Shown here piece by piece: positions 49,155-58,410 of a stretch of DNA of 64,000 nt. The DNA comes from Saccharopolyspora kobensis (GTDB lineage Bacteria > Actinomycetota > Actinomycetes > Mycobacteriales > Pseudonocardiaceae): NCBI RefSeq assembly GCF_900108315.1, contig NZ_FNVB01000002.1, positions 558,001-622,000 on the forward strand, in the 5' to 3' direction. The translations under genes and the position numbers were made by a program. The notes under the pieces were generated by a model that was given only the letters and a program-made list of their open reading frames with translations, was not told the origin of the DNA and did no database searches. The number at the start of each line of letters is the position of its first letter. The first letter of the stretch is position 1.

Positions 49155-50717
49155 TCACCGGCAGCGCTGGGTGGGGCGGAAGGCGTCGAAACCGGAATCC
49201 GGGGTGCGGATGTCGCCGCTGGCGGAGACGACTTCGGGCAGGATCTCCGAGGTCGGAGGCACCTTCCCGGGCGTGAGGGTGAACACCGAGACGGCCTTGT
49301 CCTCCGGGTGCCCGACGCAGTCGAAGGACAGCCAGCCGCTGGCTCCCGCGACCGCCTCCACGCCGTGCATCCGGTGGAACTGCGAGGTGACCGACTCCGG
49401 CGTGACCAGCGAGACGTCGCGGCCAGTGCCCCCTGCCCTCCGGATCGCGGTGACCGCCACCCCGACCGCGTCGAACGAGGTGGCGGCCATCCCGTCGCCC
49501 GCGGAGTCGTCCGGGAACTCGCGGGAGTAGGTCTCCCGGAAGTAGCCGACCACGTTCGGGTCGAAGGCCTGCGGATCCGCCCGCCACGCCGCCGGGCTGG
49601 ACAGGTGGGTGTACTCCAGCGTGGTGTTCGGCGAGAGCGCACCGCGGATCTCCTCCACGCCCGCGATGTCCACCACGCTGTCCAGGGTCAGCACCCGGAT
49701 CTCCAGTTGCGGGCACCACCGCCTGCCCAACGCCTCCAGCAGTCCCTTCAGGTCCCGGTAGCGCCCGGAGAAGAACAGCACGTCCGGCTGGGCGACGCAG
49801 ATGTTGCGGACCATCGGGGCGAACGCGTTCGCGTTGCTGCCCAGCCCGGTGCCGGTGGCATCGTCCAGCTTGGAGTTGTAGGTCTCCGCCCGGAGCAGCT
49901 CACCACCGGTGCTGGCCGGGTAGACCTGCTCGAATGCCTTCGCCAGGTTGCTGGCCAGCAGGTCGGACTGGTTCTCGTCCTGCACCAGCATCGCCCGCCG
50001 GCTGCCCGTCAACCGCCGCACCACGGCCTGCACCTGCTCGGTGTTCGACGGCGCGACCCGCAGCAGGCCGCTGAACTCACCGGCCTTCTCCTGCTCGGTG
50101 AAGACGTCGGCGGTGATCGTGGCGCCGACCATCGGCATGCCCAGCGCCGCCAGCCGGTCGATCGCCTGCTTGGTGCCCTCGTGGCTCTGCCCCAGCCCGG
50201 TCACCGCGACCACCCGGTCCGGACCGCTCCGCGCCTGCTCGATCTGCGCCACCACCGGCTGCCACTGGTCGAACCGGCTGCCCGGGTTCGCCGGAAGCAA
50301 CCGGACCATCGGGGTGGCACCGTCCCAATCGGCGGTCCGGTTGGCGCGCAGCTGCGAGACGTAAGCACCCTGCAATGCGTTGCGGGTGGACTCCGAGGTG
50401 ATGGTGTCCAGGCCGGTCAACGTCATCGGAGCCAGGTAGGCGATGCTCACGTGGTTGCCGTTGGACTCGGCCAGCACCCGGTCGTTCTCCGCCTTGATCT
50501 TGCCCAGCACACCGGCCAGCTCCGGAGCGAACTCGAAGGAGCCGTCGGACATCCCGACGCACTCACCGGATGCCGTCCGCTCGATGCCCGCCGCGCACCG
50601 GCTCGACTGCCACACCCAGGCCACCGCTCCGGCGACCACCAGCAGCACGACCGCGGCCGCCACGAGCGTTCTCCCGCGGTTCTTCCGCCACCACGTCTGG
50701 TGCACGTAGTTCGCCAC
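49155..50717 (-). CDS. Membrane-anchored periplasmic-binding-type (type 1) receptor
   Basis: A 520-residue protein with a short basic cytosolic tail (NYVHQTWWRKNRGR), one TM helix (TLVAAAVVLLVVAGAVAWVW, ~17-36) and a large external domain resembling branched-chain amino-acid receptors. The first lobe includes ITSESTRNALQGAYVSQLRA and VVAVTGLGQSHEGTKQAIDR; the second has RAMLVQDENQSDLLASNLAK and PDVLFFSGRYRDLKGLLEAL. There is no lipobox and no ABC permease or ATPase of a transporter nearby. It follows a STAND-like ATPase gene by 14 bp, so I read it as the outer sensor of that protein (inference). GTG 50717 has GGAGG six bases upstream. Confidence 0.8.
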   Translation of the reverse strand: MANYVHQTWWRKNRGRTLVAAAVVLLVVAGAVAWVWQSSRCAAGIERTASGECVGMSDGSFEFAPELAGVLGKIKAENDRVLAESNGNHVSIAYLAPMTLTGLDTITSESTRNALQGAYVSQLRANRTADWDGATPMVRLLPANPGSRFDQWQPVVAQIEQARSGPDRVVAVTGLGQSHEGTKQAIDRLAALGMPMVGATITADVFTEQEKAGEFSGLLRVAPSNTEQVQAVVRRLTGSRRAMLVQDENQSDLLASNLAKAFEQVYPASTGGELLRAETYNSKLDDATGTGLGSNANAFAPMVRNICVAQPDVLFFSGRYRDLKGLLEALGRRWCPQLEIRVLTLDSVVDIAGVEEIRGALSPNTTLEYTHLSSPAAWRADPQAFDPNVVGYFRETYSREFPDDSAGDGMAATSFDAVGVAVTAIRRAGGTGRDVSLVTPESVTSQFHRMHGVEAVAGASGWLSFDCVGHPEDKAVSVFTLTPGKVPPTSEILPEVVSASGDIRTPDSGFDAFRPTQRCR

Positions 50718-50731
50718 CGTATGCCTCCAGG

Positions 50732-52579
50732 TCAGGCGTACTTCTCGCTCTCGCCGAAAAACACCACGAAACCCGCGCGGGCCTGCCGCGCCAGCTGTTC
50801 GAACTCGCTGCGCGCGATGCCGCGCAACGTTCGACCGGGGTCGCCGAGCGGATCGGACATCAGCCACTTCGCCGCCACCAGCCGCGCCAGGTCCGCCTCC
50901 GCGGGTGCCACCACGCGGGCCAGTTCCTCGACCTGCTCGCGGGGTTCGCGGTCGGTGCGCAACCTGTTGGGCGCGGCGGTGATCAGCTCCAGCCGCGCCA
51001 ACCACGGCGCCACGGCGCTCTCGGTGGCGATCTGCTCGAACTGCCGCTGCAGGTGTCCCACCACCGCGGCCAGGTCTCCCAGCGCCAGCGCGTGGTAGAG
51101 CGCCAGCGGAGAGTTGCCGTTCTCCCTGTGGTGCTGGCGATGCCGGTCGTGCAGGACGACCCAGCGCTCCTCGTGGTCGTCGGGCCGTGCGGCGAGTTCG
51201 TGCAGCAGCAGGCGGCGCAGCCACGGGTGCAGTGCGAGCCGGTTCTCACCGTCGAGCACCGACCACAGCCGCTTGCGGATCTCGTGCAGCACGCCCGCGT
51301 CGTCGGCACGACCGAGGCGCACTTCCGCCCGGGTGGCCAGTTCCAGGTTCGGCGCTGCCGACAGCCCGACCAGGACTTCGCGCTGCACGGGATCGAAGTC
51401 CTGCAACAGGTATTCGCGCGCCCGCTCGGCGAAGGGCACCTCGTCTGCGGCGCGGTGCTCCAGGAACGCCCGCATCGCGGGACCCGGTGCCTGCTCGCCG
51501 AGCGCGGCGGCTATCTGCCGCATTCCCCACGGGTGACCGCGGGTCAGCGCGTGCACGTACGGCGCGGTGCTGCCGCCGAACCGGCCGGCTTCGACCACCT
51601 CGGACGGGGTCAGATCGCGCAGTTCGACCGGATACCACCACGAATCCGGGCCGCGGTCGGCCTCGCGGTGCTGCGTCCAGTCGTCGAGCCCGGCCTGCTC
51701 CGGGGTCCGCGCGCTGTCCTGCCGGCCCCACCGCGACTGCCACTGCCTGCTGGTGCCGACCACCACGAGCGGATCGGGGTCCTGCCGGTGCCGCTGGCGG
51801 ATGTGCAGCAGCAGGTCGAGCAGCTGCGCGCCACCCGCCGAGTCGACGTTGTCCAGCAGCGCGACGCAGTTCGCCTTGCGCCGCCCGGCACCCCGCCCGC
51901 GGTAGGCCTCCCGCAGGTCGGCGAGGAACGCCGCGCAGAACACCTCGTCCATCAGGCCGCTGTCGGCGATCCCGATGTCGACCAGCACGTCCTGCAGGTT
52001 CGGCGACCGCTGCGGAGTCGCATCGCGGAGTCCGGAAGCCCGGCGCAACCTGCGCCGCCAGCGCACCGCCTCACCTCCGCGCAGCAGCGTGCTGGCGACC
52101 AGCGGCGACCACCACGGAAGCACCCCGGCCTGCGCGATGGTGTCCACGACCCCGTTGACGGTGTTGTGCGTGCGCGGGGAGAACTCCGCGTCGGCCGCCA
52201 GCGAATCGCGCACCTGCGCCAGTGCCTTCTCCCGGTTCTCCTGGTTCAGCTGCGCGCCCTTGACCAGCAAGCACAACCACAACTGGCGAAACCGGATGCG
52301 CGGCTGCCCCTCGAACTTGCGGCTGAGGCTGAAGGCCAGCTCGGTGATGATCGCCCGCGGCGGCTTGACGACCCGTTCCAGATCGGCGTGCGCGTGGGGC
52401 ACCCGGTCCCCGCACCGCTCGGCGATGTCACCCAGCGCCGCGGTCTTCCCGCTCCCCCGCGGCCCGAACAGCACGACAACGGGCAGCTCCGGACCCCGCC
52501 CACCCTCGGAATCCCGCCGCACGCACGAACCGATCAAACCCTCGACAACACCGGAACGCCCCGCTAAACCACCAACCAT
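50732..52579 (-). CDS. STAND/AAA-type P-loop ATPase
   Basis: A 615-residue cytosolic protein. The N-terminus MVGGLAGRSGVVEGLI precedes Walker A FGPRGSGKTAALGDI (Lys45). A helical insertion follows, then Walker B VALLDNVDSA (Asp243) and a sensor-like strand LVVVGTSRQW (~271-280). The remaining ~330 residues are helical with a winged-helix-like stretch (EIRKRLWSVLDGENRLALHP) and repeat-like helices (ALYHALALGDLAAVVGHLQR). This is the layout of STAND regulators, with no separate effector domain evident. ATG 52579 behind GGGGGTGGG is chosen; GTG 52627 is possible. It is probably translated with the receptor gene just downstream. Confidence 0.78.
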   Translation of the reverse strand: MVGGLAGRSGVVEGLIGSCVRRDSEGGRGPELPVVVLFGPRGSGKTAALGDIAERCGDRVPHAHADLERVVKPPRAIITELAFSLSRKFEGQPRIRFRQLWLCLLVKGAQLNQENREKALAQVRDSLAADAEFSPRTHNTVNGVVDTIAQAGVLPWWSPLVASTLLRGGEAVRWRRRLRRASGLRDATPQRSPNLQDVLVDIGIADSGLMDEVFCAAFLADLREAYRGRGAGRRKANCVALLDNVDSAGGAQLLDLLLHIRQRHRQDPDPLVVVGTSRQWQSRWGRQDSARTPEQAGLDDWTQHREADRGPDSWWYPVELRDLTPSEVVEAGRFGGSTAPYVHALTRGHPWGMRQIAAALGEQAPGPAMRAFLEHRAADEVPFAERAREYLLQDFDPVQREVLVGLSAAPNLELATRAEVRLGRADDAGVLHEIRKRLWSVLDGENRLALHPWLRRLLLHELAARPDDHEERWVVLHDRHRQHHRENGNSPLALYHALALGDLAAVVGHLQRQFEQIATESAVAPWLARLELITAAPNRLRTDREPREQVEELARVVAPAEADLARLVAAKWLMSDPLGDPGRTLRGIARSEFEQLARQARAGFVVFFGESEKYA

Positions 52580-52746
52580 CCGGCCCACCCCCACGATCAA
52601 GCCAGCGGGTAACTGTCCCGTCACCACCGGTCACAAGTCAAGCGAAAAACCGAAACCCGCCGCGATCACATCTGGACGGATCCGCGGTCCGCGTAACCCC
52701 GGGTCGTTCTGATCGTTGATCTCCCCGATCGTGCTGGGAGGTCATC

Positions 52747-54585
52747 ATGCGGCGCTGCTGGTTGGCATTTCTGCTCGCTCTCGCCACCGCTTTCGCCGGG
52801 GTGCCGGCGGCTTCCGCGCAGGGCGGGTGGGCCGCTCGCGCCGAGGAGCACCCCGAGGTCGCCACCGAGACCGACGTTGCCATCCCGATGTCCGACGGGA
52901 TCGTGCTGCGCGGGGACGTCCAGCGGCCGGCCGATGCCGACGGCAATCCGGTCGAGGGCCGGTTTCCCGTGCTGGTGACCATCACCGCCTACAACAAGGC
53001 TGTGCTGTACCGGGCCGGGGCCGGCGTGATGGGCGATCCCGGCTACTTCGTCAAGCGCGGGTACGTGCAGGTCAACGTCGACGCTCGGGGTACCGGCAGT
53101 TCCGGTGGTTCGTGGGCGGCGTTCAGCGAGCGGGAGAACACCGACGCCGGGGAGGTCGTCGAGTGGGCCGCCTCCGCCGAACGGCCGTGGAGCAGCGGTT
53201 CGGTCGGGATGCACGGGCCGTCCTACATGGGCATCAGCCAGCTGTTCGCCGCCGCCAACCGGCCCACCGGGTTGAAGGCCGTCTTCCCGCAGGTCCCGGC
53301 CGCCGACACCTATCGCGATGTGGTCGCCTCCGGCGGGGCGCTCGACGTCGGGTTCATCCCGCTGTGGCTGGGACTGGTCACCGGAACCGGGCTGATCCCG
53401 CCCGCCTACGGGCCCGCCGAGCCGGACAACGCGCTGCAGATGTACCTCTCGCGGGTGCAGGGCGCCACCGGGTTCACCGCGCCGCTGCTGCTCTCGGCGA
53501 CGCTGGGGCTGGATTCGGCCTTCGACGGGCCGTTCTACGCCGAGCGCTCGCCGATCAACGTCGTCGACCGGATCGACGTGCCGACCTTCCTCGTCGGCGG
53601 CGAGTACGACCTGTTCCAGCGCGGCACCCCGATGCTGTTCGACCGGCTCCGGGAACGCGGCGTGCCCACCAAGATGATCTTCGGCCCGTGGGACCACCTG
53701 CAGGCCAGCACCGGTGCGGGCGTCGAGGACGCCGGGCACGGCTCCCTGCAGGAGCTCCAGCTGCGCTGGTTCGACCACCACGTGCGCGGGGTGCCCGACC
53801 CGGCGCTGGATTCGGACATCCCGCCGCTGACCTGGCACGAGATCGGCTCCGGCGAGTGGCACCGGGCGCAGGACTGGATCGACGAGCAGCGCGCGACCAC
53901 CTTCCAGCTCTCCGGCACCTCGCTCCCCGGTGCTCCCGGTCAGCTCGTCGCCGACGACGCCGAGCCGGGACGCAGCATCGTCGCTCCGGTCCCGGTCTCC
54001 GGGCTGTGCACGCGTTCGGCCAACCAGTGGACGGCGGGACTGCCGAACGCGGCCGGGCTCGGGAAGCTGTGCGCAGACAACCGCTGGAACGACCTCTCCG
54101 GCGCGGTTTTCGAGACCGAGCCGGTGGCGGAACCGCTCCGGATGCGCGGTCCCATCAACGCACACCTGAACGTCTCGACGCCGACCGGCAACGGGATGCT
54201 GTCGGTGTCGGTGTCGTCGGTGTCCCCGACCGGCGAGGTCGACCGCCTCACCGGTGGTTGGCAGGTCCTGTCGCACCGGGCGCTGGACGAGTCCCGCTCC
54301 CGCTACCTCGACGGCCAGCTGATCCAGCCGCACCACCCGTTCACCATGGACGCGCAGAACCTGTTGCGGCCAGGGCAGATCGCGCCGATCGACGTCGAGG
54401 TCTTCCCCACCGGCGCGGTGATCCCGACCGGCCACAAGCTGCGCATCGCCGTGCAGGCCTACGACGTCCCGCACCTGCTCCCGACGGTGCGCGACCTGCC
54501 CGCGGCGTTGTCACCGCTGACCATCCACACCTCGCCGGAACAGCCGTCGCTGCTCACCCTGCCGACGATCCCCGCGACCAGGTGA
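52747..54585 (+). CDS. Secreted CocE/NonD (S15-type) serine hydrolase
   Basis: A 612-residue secreted alpha/beta hydrolase. The signal peptide is RRCWLAFLLALATAFAGVPA with cleavage near ASA-QG. The catalytic triad is Ser159 in GMHGPSYMGIS, Asp288 in VGGEYDLFQ and His317 in GPWDHLQAS, and the C-terminal jelly-roll domain includes RMRGPINAHLNVSTPTGNG. Members hydrolyse acyl esters such as cocaine or act as X-prolyl dipeptidyl peptidases; the substrate is unknown. GGGAGG lies six bases before ATG 52747. It is divergent from the STAND ATPase gene. Confidence 0.9.
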   Translation: MRRCWLAFLLALATAFAGVPAASAQGGWAARAEEHPEVATETDVAIPMSDGIVLRGDVQRPADADGNPVEGRFPVLVTITAYNKAVLYRAGAGVMGDPGYFVKRGYVQVNVDARGTGSSGGSWAAFSERENTDAGEVVEWAASAERPWSSGSVGMHGPSYMGISQLFAAANRPTGLKAVFPQVPAADTYRDVVASGGALDVGFIPLWLGLVTGTGLIPPAYGPAEPDNALQMYLSRVQGATGFTAPLLLSATLGLDSAFDGPFYAERSPINVVDRIDVPTFLVGGEYDLFQRGTPMLFDRLRERGVPTKMIFGPWDHLQASTGAGVEDAGHGSLQELQLRWFDHHVRGVPDPALDSDIPPLTWHEIGSGEWHRAQDWIDEQRATTFQLSGTSLPGAPGQLVADDAEPGRSIVAPVPVSGLCTRSANQWTAGLPNAAGLGKLCADNRWNDLSGAVFETEPVAEPLRMRGPINAHLNVSTPTGNGMLSVSVSSVSPTGEVDRLTGGWQVLSHRALDESRSRYLDGQLIQPHHPFTMDAQNLLRPGQIAPIDVEVFPTGAVIPTGHKLRIAVQAYDVPHLLPTVRDLPAALSPLTIHTSPEQPSLLTLPTIPATR

Positions 54586-54673
54586 ACCAGCACCGGGCGG
54601 ATGGACCACGAGAGCTCATGCGCCCCGGCCTCCGCGAGCTGCGGGCGGCGTCAACTTCGCGAGACATCGACCA

Positions 54674-56332
54674 TCACCTCGTGTTCGGGACGGCTGTGGA
54701 CCAGGGCGCCCAGTTCTCGACGACCTCGGCGAGCACCGTCATCGGCAGCGGGCCGCCGGTGAGCACGAGGTCGTGGAAGGCAGCGAGGTCGAAGGCGGTG
54801 CCGAGTGCGCGCTCCGCACCGGCTCGCAGGCGCTGGATCTCCAGGCGCCCCACCATGTACGACAGCGCCTGGCCGGGCCACTCGACGTAGCGGTCGACCT
54901 CGACGTGGACGTCCACTTCGGACAGCAGGGTGTGCGAGAGCATGAAGTCGACCGCCTGCCGGCGGGTCCAGCCCCGCGCGTGCAGTCCGGTGTCGACCAC
55001 CAGCCTGGCAGCGCGCAGGGAATCCTCCGCGAGCATGCCCAGGCGGGCGAGATCACCGGAGTACAGGCCCATCTCGTCGGCCAGCCGCTCGGCGTACAGC
55101 GCCCACCCCTCGACGTAGGCGTTGATGTCGGCGAGGCTGCGCAGCATCGGCAGCCCCTCGGCCTCCTGCGCGAGCGCCAGCTGGAAGTGGTGTCCCGGCA
55201 CGGCCTCGTGGAAGGCCACCGCTTCCGCGGTGACCTTCTCGCGCTCCTCGGCCCGGTAGGTGTTGGCGAAGTAGGTCCCCGGCCGCGAGCCGTCCAGCGC
55301 GGGCCGGTTGTAGTAGGCGGACACGTTGGGCGCCTCGTTGTCCGGAACGGGCCGCACAGCGCAACGTCCGGCCGGAACTCTCCGGAACCAGCCCGCCGCC
55401 GCCTGCTCCGCGCGCTCGACGGTCCCGCGCGCGGTGCTCAGCACCTCTTCCGGGCTCTCCCACCGCAGCGCCGGGTCCGCGCGGAGCCGTTCCCGCACCT
55501 CGTCGGCGGTCGTGGCGCCGAATACCCGCGAGCCGATCTCGACGTACTCCGCCGCCAGTTCGTCGATGAGCTCCAAACCCGTCCGGTGCAGGTCTTCCGG
55601 CCCGCGTTCGGTGGTCGTGTGCACGCGCGACAACGCCTCGTACACCGCCCCGCCGTCGGGCAACCAGCACAAACCCGGCTGCTCCTCCGGTCTTCCGCAC
55701 GGCACCAGCTCGGTGTCGATCACCTCGCGATAGCGCGCGAACGCCTCGCGGACCACGCCGTCCAGGAGGCGTTCGCGTTCAGCGACGCGCGATCCGCTCA
55801 ACGCAGGTCCGCGGAGCGGGTCGGGGCCCGCGAGGTACCGATCGAGGCTCGCCACGGCCGCGCACCCCAGGTAGGCCACCGGAAGACGGCCCGCTGCCGC
55901 ACCCGCCCGATGCCGCTCGGCGGCGACCGCGAGATAGGCCGGGATCGCGGCCAACCTGTCCAGGTAAGCGCGTTCCGCGTCGTCCCCGACCGGCCGCACC
56001 TGCGCAAGCCCGTGCAGCAGAGCACCGGCGGGCGAGGTCAGCTGGAACGCCACCGTGTGCTCGACCAGCCGGGCGTCCACCCGCGCGACCAACGCCATCG
56101 CCTGCTGCACCACGACGGCCCGCGTCACGCTCTCCTGCTCACCGAGCCCGCCGAGACCCGACGCCCGCCGCGCGATGTGCCCGGCATCGGCCTTGCGAGC
56201 CCGCTCGCCGGATTCGCTGAGGTCGGGCAGCTCGTGGTCGTGCCCGCCAACGCCCAGCGCCGTGGCCGCCAGCGGATCCTCCCGGTGCAGCAGCGCGAGC
56301 AGCTCGTCAGCGAGCCGGGTCACCGTCGTCAT
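54674..56332 (-). CDS. DUF885-family metallopeptidase
   Basis: A 552-residue, largely helical protein. AEAVAFHEAVPGHHFQLALA contains the HExxxGHH-like metal motif of DUF885, a group related to M32 carboxypeptidases, and the later EGWALYAERLADEMGLY supplies the downstream glutamate. Other family pieces are YYNRPALDGSRPGTYFAN and QALSYMVGRLEIQRLR. No signal peptide is visible, so it is probably cytosolic and trims peptides. ATG 56332 lacks a strong ribosome-binding site. It converges on the S15 hydrolase gene. Confidence 0.88.
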   Translation of the reverse strand: MTTVTRLADELLALLHREDPLAATALGVGGHDHELPDLSESGERARKADAGHIARRASGLGGLGEQESVTRAVVVQQAMALVARVDARLVEHTVAFQLTSPAGALLHGLAQVRPVGDDAERAYLDRLAAIPAYLAVAAERHRAGAAAGRLPVAYLGCAAVASLDRYLAGPDPLRGPALSGSRVAERERLLDGVVREAFARYREVIDTELVPCGRPEEQPGLCWLPDGGAVYEALSRVHTTTERGPEDLHRTGLELIDELAAEYVEIGSRVFGATTADEVRERLRADPALRWESPEEVLSTARGTVERAEQAAAGWFRRVPAGRCAVRPVPDNEAPNVSAYYNRPALDGSRPGTYFANTYRAEEREKVTAEAVAFHEAVPGHHFQLALAQEAEGLPMLRSLADINAYVEGWALYAERLADEMGLYSGDLARLGMLAEDSLRAARLVVDTGLHARGWTRRQAVDFMLSHTLLSEVDVHVEVDRYVEWPGQALSYMVGRLEIQRLRAGAERALGTAFDLAAFHDLVLTGGPLPMTVLAEVVENWAPWSTAVPNTR

Positions 56333-56394
56333 GCGGGAGTTGATACCGGACCGATCGCCCCGGCGTCACCGCGTTTTCCCGGGCCATTCGGAGC

Positions 56395-57693
56395 TCACCC
56401 CTGTCTGCGCCGGACGTAGATCCGACTGCCCTCGGGGCCGGTCCACTCCATCCGCACCACACCGGCCACGGCGGCGTCGCCCTGCCGCGCCGGGTCGGCC
56501 CAGTAACCGGCGACCGGGTTCCGGAAGAACGTCGCCCACAGCTCGCCGTCGGCATCCACGAAGAGGTTGTTGTGACCGGCCCCGACGCCCGCGGTCCAGC
56601 GCTTCGAGTACGGCCCTTCGAACTTGTCCGCCACCGCGATGATCGCGTCGTACTGGTACCGCTCGCCCCCGGGCGTGTAGGCGTGCCGCTCGCCGCCGTC
56701 GGGGTTCTCGGACTTCTTGTTCCAGGCAGCGTGCATCAGGTAGTACTTGCCCTCGTGCTTGATGACGCTCGCACCTTCGAGGTACGGCTCGGGTGAGTAC
56801 GCCACCTGCTCGAACCTCGGGAGCTTCGTCTTCTGGACGATGTCCTCCATGTCGTCGGTGAATTCGGCGTACAGGTGGTTGTGCAGCACGAGCCAGGCCT
56901 TGTCGCCTTCGGCGTGGAGACCGCCGTCGATGTGGTAGTAGACCTTCGGGTCGATCCACTCCGGCCCGCGGGGCGCCAGGTCGCCGAACGGCTTGTCCAG
57001 GTTGCCCTCGACGACCCGGTACGGGCCTTCGATCCCGCCCTCGCTCTTGAGCATGAACGAGCCGACCTTCCGGGAGTGATCGCCCATGCAGGCGACGATG
57101 TACCAGGTATCGCGGAAGTGGTGCACCTCCGGCGCCCACACGTTGCCCCGCTTGCCGTGCTCCTCGTCGCGCCAGTACTCCTGCCACGGGGCGACGACGG
57201 TGCGCCCGGGCTCGTTCTCACCGGCGAACTCCGGTGACCACACCTTGCCCTTCTCCGCACCGGGCCGGAGACCGGTCGTGTCCACCAGCTCCCACGGCCC
57301 GTCCAGGGATTCGGCGACCCAGACGAAGATGCCGTCGTTCCACGGCGACGCGCTTTCGAGACCGGTCGCGCGGGTGGTTCCCGTGGCGACGTAGCACGGC
57401 TTGCCGTCGACTACGAAGCAGTTGACGTAGGTGTCCCGGATCCAGACCCGCCCGAGTTCCTCGTCGCGGGGGCGGAGTTCGAGTGCGAGAACGCGGGAGT
57501 TGTCCGCCCGCGGCCACAGGTCCTTCCGGATGTCCGCGGCGCCGTAGGGCTTCATGCCCGGCCAGTTCGGGGGGTGCTCCTGCTGCGGCGAAAACCCGCG
57601 CGCCCAGGTGAGTCCGGACAGTGCGGCCGCCAGTCCGACGGTGCTCGCGGTACCCAGCAGCAGGGTCCGCCGGTTCAGGTGCGAGCTGGGCAT
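56395..57693 (-). CDS. Glycoside hydrolase family 43-type enzyme with Tat signal
   Basis: A 432-residue secreted five-bladed beta-propeller enzyme. The N-terminus SSHLNRRTLLLGTASTVG is a twin-arginine signal. Blade motifs are DTYVNCFVVDGKPCYVATGT, NDGIFVWVAESLDGPWELVD, GNVWAPEVHHFRDTWYIVAC, EWIDPKVYYHIDGGLHAEGD and GAGHNNLFVDADGELWATFF. WAPEVH and the GHN region are typical GH43 catalytic-pocket motifs. It probably removes arabinose or xylose from plant polysaccharide. ATG 57693 has GGAG seven bases upstream; ATG 57699 overlaps the site and is less likely. Confidence 0.87.
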   Translation of the reverse strand: MPSSHLNRRTLLLGTASTVGLAAALSGLTWARGFSPQQEHPPNWPGMKPYGAADIRKDLWPRADNSRVLALELRPRDEELGRVWIRDTYVNCFVVDGKPCYVATGTTRATGLESASPWNDGIFVWVAESLDGPWELVDTTGLRPGAEKGKVWSPEFAGENEPGRTVVAPWQEYWRDEEHGKRGNVWAPEVHHFRDTWYIVACMGDHSRKVGSFMLKSEGGIEGPYRVVEGNLDKPFGDLAPRGPEWIDPKVYYHIDGGLHAEGDKAWLVLHNHLYAEFTDDMEDIVQKTKLPRFEQVAYSPEPYLEGASVIKHEGKYYLMHAAWNKKSENPDGGERHAYTPGGERYQYDAIIAVADKFEGPYSKRWTAGVGAGHNNLFVDADGELWATFFRNPVAGYWADPARQGDAAVAGVVRMEWTGPEGSRIYVRRRQG

Positions 57694-57905
57694 CGACATT
57701 CTCCTCGCTGTGTTCCGCCAGATCCCGAATCGGGGCCTGCGCACCGCGCCGGCCCGTGATCGACGCTACGCGGCCCCTTCCGGCCGACGTCGACCGAGCA
57801 GCGTCCGCATGACGAGAGAACCCACTCGCACTCGCGTGGTTGCGCGATCGCACCAGCACGAGCGGGAAGCGGGGCGACGATCCCCGCGAGCGGTTGCGGG
57901 AGATA

Positions 57906-57941
57906 CCGTGAGTGCTTTGCAGCGCCCCAAAACGCACACGG
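57906..57941. repeat. Short palindromic relative of the 85-bp repeats
   Basis: CCGTGAGTGCTTTG and CAAAACGCACACGG form a 14-bp imperfect inverted repeat around CAGCGCCC, matching the inner arms of the elements at 26549 and 27326 but lacking their outer arms. It ends 9 bp before the MerR-type ATG at 57951. Confidence 0.65.
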
Positions 57942-57950
57942 AGGACGGGT

Positions 57951-58374
57951 ATGCAGATCGGGGAGCTTTCCGAGCGCACGGGGGGCCAGTCGGCGGTCGA
58001 TCCGCTACTACGAGCAGCACGGCCTGCTGGAGTCGCACCGGACCGGCAAGGGGTGGCGCGTCTACGACGAACCCGCCGTGCACCGCGTGCTCAACGTGCG
58101 CGAGCTGCTCAGGGCCGGGCTGACGATGGAGGACATCCGGCAGGTGGCGCCCTGCCCGGACATGAAGACAGCGGACTTCCTCGCCTGCCGGAACAGCCCC
58201 GACGAGGTGCTGGAGATGTACGAGAGCCGGCTGGCCGCGGTTGAGGCGAGGGCCGCCGAGCTCGCCCGCTACCGGGCCGTGCCGGTCCAGCGCATCGCGA
58301 CGCTGCGCGCCGGACGGCCGGATGAGGATCTCGGCGAGGTGCTGCGCGAAGGCGAATCCGGATCCGCGGCTTGA
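57951..58374 (+). pseudogene. MerR-family regulator disrupted by a one-base frameshift
   Basis: ATG 57951 (GGAGGACGGGT upstream) reads MQIGELSERTG, the start of a MerR HTH, then leaves frame at a run of six G (57980-57985). Read one base later, the sequence continues SRRSIRYYEQHGLLESHRTG, KGWRVYDEPAVHRVLNVREL, the rest of the DNA-binding domain and a C-terminal coiled-coil/effector region to 58374. With five G the frame would be intact (TGASRRSIRYYE). The intact protein would have 140 residues with Cys residues in VAPCPDMKTADFLACR. It precedes an MFS exporter whose promoter has the MerR layout. A sequencing error cannot be excluded. Confidence 0.85.
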
Positions 58375-58401
58375 ACATGACACCGGTGTCAGTACTTAGC
58401 G
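58371..58401 (+). promoter_or_regulatory. MerR-type promoter with 19-bp spacer and TGACACCGGTGTCA dyad
   Basis: TTGAAC (58371-58376) and TTAGCG (58396-58401) are 19 bp apart, with the perfect palindrome TGACACCGGTGTCA (58378-58391) between them. Over-long spacers with an internal dyad are the hallmark of MerR-activated promoters. It overlaps the merR-type stop codon and ends 9 bp before the MFS ATG. Confidence 0.75.
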
Positions 58402-58410
58402 TGCGGTCCC

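Noticed and set aside
54674..54890. A plus-strand extension of the S15 hydrolase frame beyond 54585
   Set aside because: The hydrolase stops at 54585; the continuing frame belongs to another phase and overlaps the DUF885 gene.
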